Assembly (NCBI RefSeq): GCF_032854445.1
Contig: NC_088295.1
Coordinates: 49,463,385 to 49,527,384, forward strand
DNA: 64,000 bases
Source of the DNA: Liolophura sinensis
Lineage: Eukaryota; Mollusca; Polyplacophora; Chitonida; Chitonidae
Direction of reading: 5' to 3'
Both the position numbers and the translations under genes were made by a program. This document shows, piece after piece, positions 60,755 through 64,000 of the stretch (positions are counted from its first letter, which is position 1; the number at the start of each line of letters is the position of its first letter). The notes beneath the pieces are model-generated. The model ran no database searches, was not told where the DNA came from, and was given only the letters and a program-made list of their open reading frames with translations.

Positions 60755-61645
60755 ATATGGTTTGGTGGTGGCTGAGGTAGATAGGGCCTGAAGATGGCTA
60801 TGGTATTATGGCCCACAAGGTTGCTGTGGTAGACAGACCCTAATGGTGGCTGGGGTAGATAAAATCTGGAGGTGGGTATATATGACCTGGGGGTGACTGT
60901 GTTAGAAAGAGCCTGGTGGTGGGCAGATAGGGCCTGAAGATGTCTGTGGAAGATGGGCCCTGAAGGTGGCTGTGGTAGATAGGGCCTGGAGGTGGCTGTG
61001 GTAGACAGAGCCTGGAGGTCGGCAGATAGGGTCTGAAAATGGCTGTGGTAAATAGAACCTGGAGGTAGGTAGATACGACCTGAGGGTGATTGTGTTAGAA
61101 ACAGCCTGGAGGTGGGCAGATGGGGCCTGAAGGTGACTGTGGTATATAGGGCCTGAAGGTGTCTGTGGAAAATGGGCCCGGAAGAAGGGCCCTGAAGGTG
61201 GCTGAGGTAGATAGGACCTGGAGCTGGCTGTGGCAGACATGCACTGGAATTAGCTGTGGCAGATAGGACTTGGGGGTGGCTATGGCAGATAGGGGCTGGG
61301 GGTGGCAGTGATAAATAAGACAAAGGTGGCTGTGGTAGATAGGGACTGAGGTGGCTGTGGTAGATAGGGCCTGGAGGTGGCTGTGGTAGATAGGGCCTGG
61401 AGGTGGCTGTGGTAGATAAGGACTGGAGGTGGCTGTGGTAGACCTGGATGTGGCTTTGGCAGATAGGGACTGGGGGTGGCAGTGATAAATAAGACCTAAA
61501 GTTGGCTGTGGTCGATAGGACCTGGGGGTGGCTGTGGTAGATAAGGACTGGAGGTGGCTGTGCCATATAGGGACTGGGGTGGCTGTGGTAGATAAGACCT
61601 GGAGGTGGCTGTGGCAGATAGGACGTGGGAATGGCAGTACTTGGT
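60755..61645. repeat. 26-bp GGTGGCTGTGGTAGATAGGG minisatellite
   Basis: More than 30 variant units with consensus GGTGGCTGTGGTAGATAGGG + CCTGGA. On the minus strand the unit has no stop in any frame, so a 276-residue proline/histidine-rich open frame results. I treat the frame as a by-product. Confidence 0.93.
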
Positions 61646-61667
61646 ACCTAAGGCCTGGAAGCCAGCC

Positions 61668-62404
61668 TCATCTTCAGCCAGCATCCTCCCCTGACACACC
61701 TGGAGGATACATAATAGTGTCGCATCTTCAACAAGCATTCTCCTCCCTTGAAAACTATATTCTCTGACACATCTGGAGGAAAGGTAACTCACTATGGTCT
61801 GACATCTTCAGCCAGCATCCTCCTCCTCCCCTGACATCTGCAATCTCTGACACACCTGGAGGATAGGTAACTCAGTATGGGCTCACATCTTCAGCCATCA
61901 TCCTCCTCCTCCCCTGACATCTGCAATCTCTGACACACCTGAAGAATATGTAACTCAGTACAGCCTCACATCTTCAGCCATCATCCTCCCCTGACACACC
62001 TGGAGGATACATAATAGTGTCGCATCTTCAGCAAGCATTCTCCTCCCTTGACATCTATAATCTCTGACACACCTGGAAGAAAGGTAACTCAGTATGGTCT
62101 GACATCTTCAGTTGGCATCCTTCTCCTCCCCTGACATCTGCAATCTCTGACACACCTGGAGGATAGGAAACTCAGTATGGTCTGACATCTTCAGCCAGCA
62201 TCCTCCTCCTCCCCTGACATCTGCAATCTCTGACACACCTGGAGGATAGGTAACTCAGTATGGGCTCACATCTTCAGCCATCATCCTCCTCCTCCCCTGA
62301 CATCTGCAATCTCTGACACACCTGGAGGATAGGTAACTCAGTATGGTCTGACATCTTCAGCCAGCATCTTCCTCCTCCCCTGACATCTGTAAGCCCTGAC
62401 ACAC
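61668..62404. repeat. 83-bp minisatellite with a 300-bp higher-order period
   Basis: ACATCTTCAGCCAGCATCCT recurs at 83-bp spacing (about 61802, 61885, 61968). The variant GGATACATAATAGTGTCGCA recurs 300 bp apart (about 61704 and 62004). Each unit carries, on the minus strand, TATCCTCCAGGTGTGTCAG, which is the end of the neighbouring exon. Confidence 0.92.
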
Positions 62405-63970
62405 CTGGAGGATATGTAATTCATCCTCATGCAGAGACTTGACCAGCTGCTGATGAATTCTCAGACTGCAATCATCTCCCTGCAAACAGTGAAGGGTGGA
62501 GAGACACTGTTACATCCTCAAACAGCTTATCCAATCAACAAGGTACAAAACACACATGGTGATCTGATTGGTGTTTGACACTGCACTAAGGAATATTTCT
62601 TTCCCATCACAGTATCATAAGTTTCTTGGTTTAGGAAATGAGCCAGAGCTGCAGGAAACCATCTTACCCCTGCAGGAGCTTGACAAACATCTTGGCGCAC
62701 GGTCATAACATGGCCAGCAGGAGCTGATCATGTGACCTTGAAGGCTGAAGGTTGCTGATATATCTGGACCTGAGTTTTGCTTGTTGCTTTTTTCAAGCAA
62801 CACTTTGTGCTTATTTCTGATGTATTCATCCAGCACATAGGGAATTTTTATGAAGTGTTGGCATCAAAAGTATCATTTTAAGGACTTTGTGCTTCTAAAA
62901 GAGCATTCTTACTGTAAAAAACCTTCGATGAAAAACAGCATCCTATAACAGCATTAGCTGTATTATTCAATTTGTATTTTTGGTAATTTGTGCAAGAGGT
63001 CTTTGTATGATTGTAGAAAGCAAAAAGATTTGGACTGATTTACTTGCCTGGCAAAACAAATCTACACCGAAAAATCAGAAACCTGAGTACACTACACTGA
63101 TATAAATCTGGCGCATGACATAGAGATGACCTTACCTTACTTGTGGACTGATTTTCATCCATTGCCCTTTTCATCAGCCACATTGCCATCTTTTTAACAA
63201 GTTCTTCATTTTGCATAGACACAGGATTTCCTTGCAGAGCGACCTTCCAGTTTTGTCTGAAAATTATTAAAGAAATGACACACACCATAAAATGGATCAG
63301 GATATTGTTTAATATCGTTCATGTCCCTTTACCTTGCCATGTTATCTCATTGTCTGCTAACTGCTGCTGCAGAGTAGTAAAGTGCCAAAACAGAGGCTCT
63401 TGGGTCACAGTGCTGTACTAGCTTGGCAGACCATGGAGGCTCTTGGGTCACAGTGCTGTACTAGCTTGCAACACCATGGAGGCTCTCGGGTCATAGTGCT
63501 GTACTAGCTTGCAAGACCATGGAGGCTCTCGGGTCATAGTGCTGTACTAGCTTGCTAGACCATGGAGGCTCTCGGGTCATAGTGCTGTACTAGCTTGCTA
63601 GACCATGTAGGTTCTCGGGTCATAGTGCTGTACTAGCTTGCTAGACCATGTAGGTTCTCGGATCATAGTGCTGTACCAGCTTGCTAGACCATGGAGGTTC
63701 TCGAGTCATAGTGCTGTACTAGCTTGCTAGACCATGGAGGCCCCATTATATTGTGCCTCTCCCTCCCATGCTTTCTAGACTAAAAAATCAACCAATGTGT
63801 TAGAATTAAGAACTCATAGTCTTCATCTCTACTTCTTCAAACTGCCATAAAAACAATGCCCCCCTGTATAGAATACAACAAGTACTTACAATTCATCCCA
63901 TGTCATTGATACAATTCTCAGAAATGTAACAAGTTTCCATGACAACCCATCCTCATTTGCAGTGAGACAC
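62357..63970 (-). CDS. 3' portion of an unidentified multi-exon gene, cut by the right window edge
   Basis: Exons 63970-63890, 63256-63136 and 62479-62405 have good acceptors and donors and join in phase. They read CLTANEDGLSWKLVTFLRIV, then DELQNWKVALQGNPVSMQNE and KKMAMWLMKRAMDENQ, then GDDCSLRIHQQLVKSLHEDE and LHILQ. The last exon may splice at 62405 (donor GTGTGT). Alternatively it reads on for 15 codons to a TGA at 62359-62357, inside the first unit of an 83-bp tandem array; I favour the second because no further exon is visible. The segment is mostly helical, possibly HEAT-like, but I do not recognise the protein. Upstream exons lie beyond 64000. Confidence 0.68.
62560..62607 (-). mobile_element. 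SINE tail fragment
   Basis: Only CTGATTGGTGTTTGACACTG and CACTAAGGAATATTTCTTTC remain. Confidence 0.55.
63393..63744. repeat. 43-bp minisatellite, eight units, resembling the SINE head
   Basis: GAGGCTCTCGGGTCATAGTG + CTGTACTAGCTTGCTAGACC + ATG repeats eight times. It lies in an intron of the partial gene at the right edge. The unit resembles the inverse tRNA-like head of the local SINE (GACTCCTGGGTCATTACGCT, GCGCTAGCGCGCTAACCAAC). Confidence 0.92.
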
Positions 63971-64000
63971 CTGAAAAGAAATCAGACCAGTGAATTACCA

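Noticed and set aside
60736-61566. A 276-residue proline/histidine/tyrosine-rich open frame on the minus strand
   Set aside because: It follows a 26-bp minisatellite whose unit lacks stops in every minus-strand frame. The peptide repeat period is 26 residues (3 x 26 bp), showing it is forced by the repeat. No start context, splice sites or domain support it.
1-64000. CRISPR-like arrays, phage, antiviral or operon systems
   Set aside because: The tandem repeats have no unique spacers between units, genes are spliced and eukaryotic, and no bacterial-type gene cluster is present.

Overview
This is a gene-bearing stretch of an animal nuclear genome. The genes are split by many short GT-AG introns, 3' ends carry AATAAA signals, and the intergenic and intronic DNA is full of tRNA-derived SINEs, mariner debris and minisatellites. 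A motile-cilium gene (DRC7) shows a ciliated metazoan. The compact genes and the SINE family, whose core and AAATA-rich tail resemble elements I associate with molluscs and their relatives, suggest a lophotrochozoan invertebrate. That taxonomic guess is inference only.

Layout. 99-12,766 (minus): a complete DRC7 (CCDC135) gene, 17 coding exons, 877 aa. 12,767-13,959: a divergent promoter region with an X-box-like site and a CCAAT box. 13,960-20,425 (plus): a six-exon homologue of SWSAP1, the recombination factor that pairs with ZSWIM7/SWS1. Its exon-3 acceptor has been amplified in tandem, and a 91-bp minisatellite runs from its last coding exon into the 3' UTR. 20,426-25,973: minisatellite, SINEs and unassigned DNA. 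25,974-27,515 (minus): an uninterrupted 513-codon frame of unknown function. 27,516-31,500: SINE pieces and degenerate repeats. 31,500-37,577: a SINE-poor stretch that could be the long 3' UTR of the next gene. 37,578-47,998 (minus): a complete importin-alpha of the KPNA1/5/6 clade, 12 coding exons, 532 aa. 49,637-57,408 (plus), head to head with it: MIX23 (CCDC58), five exons, 151 aa. 57,409-61,650: a second SINE family, a 35-bp higher-order satellite and a 26-bp minisatellite. 62,357-63,970 (minus): the 3' end of a gene I cannot name, running out of the right edge.

The genes share no pathway. They belong to the axonemal nexin-dynein regulatory complex (DRC7), homologous recombination (SWSAP1), nuclear import (importin-alpha) and the mitochondrial intermembrane space (MIX23). 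Two head-to-head pairs are evident: DRC7/SWSAP1 and KPNA/MIX23. I found no operon, CRISPR array, phage or defence system.

The most distinctive signal is how the tandem arrays arose. Several appear to have grown out of recognisable functional sequence: a splice acceptor plus exon start, two gene ends that include the stop codon, and the head and the tail of the local SINE. The satellites then show higher-order organisation (5 x 35 bp, 3 x 91 bp, about 300 bp). All exon boundaries were assigned by eye from splice sites, reading phase and remembered family similarity; no alignment was run.
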